NCBI GenBank assembly: GCA_013330765.1
Contig: DUHU01000121.1
Coordinates: 1 to 7,779, forward strand
Source: Candidatus Poseidoniaceae archaeon
GTDB lineage: Archaea; Thermoplasmatota; Poseidoniia; Poseidoniales; Poseidoniaceae
Reading direction: 5' to 3'
Length of the DNA: 7,779 nt
The translations under genes and the position numbers were made by a program. This document shows, piece after piece, positions 6,475-7,779 of the stretch (its first letter is position 1; each line of letters starts with the position of its first letter). The notes below the pieces were generated by a model. It was not told the DNA's origin. It was given only the letters and a program-made list of their open reading frames with translations, and searched no databases.

Positions 6475-7779
6475 ATGCGTTCGCCAATCCTTTTGGAGGC
6501 TCGACCTCGGTCGCCTCCTGTGTCGGTCAACGTCGAGGAACTTGGCCGCCGCTGGTTGGCCCATGAAGAAGCTCGACCCGGCCAACGCGAGATGATTCAC
6601 GACGGCATCGAAGCCCTTTGGGAGCGCGGCCACCTCGTCGCGGCAGCACCGACGGGCATTGGCAAGACGGCCGCATCGCTTGCCGCCGCCCTCGCGGTCG
6701 CCAGGGAGCGAGAGGGACGGTGCACGGTGATGTTCCTGACCTCGAGGCAAAGCCAGCACCGAATCGTGGTCGAAACCGTTCGCTCGATGAACGACCGTCG
6801 CCTGCCCGAGGATCGGGTCAGCCTCGTGGACATGATCGGCCAAGCCGGCATGTGCGTCCAACCCTTTGCAGACGAGCGGCCCGCGGTGTTCAGCCTGCTG
6901 TGCGCCAACGCGCGGAAAACGCGCTCGTGTCGACCGTACATCACCCCCGCACCCAGCCTGCCCAACCGCATCCTGGCAAGCCCATTGCACGTCGAAGAAT
7001 TGGTGGAACTCACGCGCCATCACCGGGAGCACGGCGAACCCACCTTGGCGTGCCCATGGCGCGTGGCCCGTGAAGCAGCCGCCCGGGCCGACGTGGTGGT
7101 CGCCGACTACAACCACTTGTTCAACGAAGGCGTGCGAGACAGCACCTTGGCCGCGTTGGGCTTGACGCTGGAGCAACTCATCATTGTCGTGGACGAGGCC
7201 CACAACCTGCCTGAGCGCATTCGAAGCGGCCTTGAGCGTCGTTTGACCCCGTTGCTCGTCCGCAACGCTAAACCGGATTTGGAGGAACATGTGGGCAACG
7301 TCTCCGAGCGCTTGGGGCGGGGGCCACACACGGACATGATCGAATGGACCACGCAGGTCATCGACGCGTTGGCTCCGCTTGTGCAAGGACACTTCGCCCG
7401 TTTGCACACCGACCTTGCAGAGGCGGCCGACGACGCCGTTCGTCGTCGAAGGAAAGGCGAGCGCGGCGTCTTCGAACCAAAGGAACTCGAAGTGAAGGCG
7501 GACGATCTCCTGGCCCTCATCAACCAGGCGTGCGACACCGTTGACGGCGTTTCCGGCCAAACCACCCTGACCACACCGGCACCCGCTGCCGCCGTGGAGC
7601 GCCTCGATCGGCTCAACGTGCTTCGCGAGGTGCTTCGTGACGCAGAAGTTGAGGTCGACCCTGAAGCGACCCAAGACGCAGAATCCGACGCTCAGCGGCT
7701 TGGCGCGGTGCTGGACGACCTCGTGCGCTTTGGCGACACCACGGGGCACCTCTTCTGCTTCTCACCCGAAGGCCGAGCC
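6475..7779 (+). CDS. XPD/Rad3-type iron-sulfur DNA helicase, N-terminal part (cut by window end)
   Basis: This is an SF2 5'-to-3' DNA helicase of the XPD/DinG/Rad3 group; 435 residues are visible and the frame is open at the window end. With the ATG at 6475, RPGQ lies at 34-37, Walker A APTGIGKT at 58-65 (Lys 64), and DEAH at 240-243 in LIIVVDEAHNLPERI. Four cysteines between motifs I and II (127, 143, 152, 193) sit where XPD binds its 4Fe-4S cluster. The last is in ACPWRVAREAARADVVVADY, closely like XPD's CPY-x-AR segment. Lys-to-first-Cys and last-Cys-to-DEAH spacings are close to human XPD. The helical, charged region after DEAH (about 250-420) fits the Arch domain. Helicase motifs III-VI lie beyond the window. 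Archaeal XPD acts in DNA repair and strand opening. A GTG at 6520 would remove 15 poorly conserved residues and brings Walker A closer to its usual position, so the start is uncertain. Confidence 0.9.
   Translation, partial: MRSPILLEARPRSPPVSVNVEELGRRWLAHEEARPGQREMIHDGIEALWERGHLVAAAPTGIGKTAASLAAALAVAREREGRCTVMFLTSRQSQHRIVVETVRSMNDRRLPEDRVSLVDMIGQAGMCVQPFADERPAVFSLLCANARKTRSCRPYITPAPSLPNRILASPLHVEELVELTRHHREHGEPTLACPWRVAREAAARADVVVADYNHLFNEGVRDSTLAALGLTLEQLIIVVDEAHNLPERIRSGLERRLTPLLVRNAKPDLEEHVGNVSERLGRGPHTDMIEWTTQVIDALAPLVQGHFARLHTDLAEAADDAVRRRRKGERGVFEPKELEVKADDLLALINQACDTVDGVSGQTTLTTPAPAAAVERLDRLNVLREVLRDAEVEVDPEATQDAESDAQRLGAVLDDLVRFGDTTGHLFCFSPEGRA

Noticed and set aside
6240..6566. Pro-rich 108-codon open frame starting at a GTG before the helicase
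   Set aside because: It is low complexity, overlaps the helicase N-terminus by about 90 bases, and resembles no family. Its codons run through the C-tract repeats.
6343..7749. 468-codon open frame on the minus strand opposite the helicase gene
   Set aside because: It is fully antisense to a gene with clear helicase motifs, and its translation has no recognisable family pattern. Long antisense open frames are expected in GC-rich coding DNA.

Overview
The window is GC-rich, gene-dense DNA that reads best as an archaeal chromosome. The likely source is a marine Euryarchaeota/Thermoplasmatota lineage such as Poseidoniales (Marine Group II). This assignment is inference from gene content: a Bat/HTH_10-type helix-turn-helix at the left edge, an XPD/Rad3-type iron-sulfur helicase at the right edge, almost no Shine-Dalgarno sites, and one probable near-leaderless start. 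The glutamate dehydrogenase and the LysE-type exporter look bacterial in style, as expected for a lineage rich in acquired genes. No tRNA, rRNA, CRISPR array, insertion sequence or phage gene was seen.

Layout. (1) 1-215 (+): C-terminal end of an HTH_10-like DNA-binding protein. (2) 216-872 (-): a LysE/RhtB-family amino-acid exporter, whose stop codon directly abuts the convergent stop of the HTH gene. (3) 945-2297 (-): a complete NADP-type glutamate dehydrogenase (gdhA). (4) 2397-5693 (-): four same-strand genes that look like one operon. Read in transcription order they encode a two-helix membrane protein with a PH-like domain, a small soluble acidic protein with a duplicated TerB-like helical unit, a GRDP-like protein with a C-terminal membrane anchor, and a secreted/membrane TPM-domain protein ending in a Gly/Cys repeat tail. 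(5) 5694-5808: a divergent promoter region with AT-rich sequence and several ATAC/GTAT half-sites. (6) 5809-6183 (+): a small regulator that appears to carry two ribbon-helix-helix units in one chain. (7) 6184-6474: a non-coding region with C-tracts, a G6C6 palindrome and a perfect 9-bp inverted repeat. (8) 6475 to the end (+): the N-terminal half of an XPD-type helicase, cut by the window edge.

How the parts may work together. gdhA and the exporter plausibly handle ammonia/glutamate metabolism and amino-acid efflux. The four-gene cluster is the least explained part. Three of its four products are predicted to be membrane-attached, the fourth is a TerB-like acidic protein, and none has an obvious enzyme assignment. 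That pattern suggests an envelope-associated complex of unknown function. The divergently transcribed RHH regulator is a natural candidate to control both itself and this cluster through the shared intergenic region.
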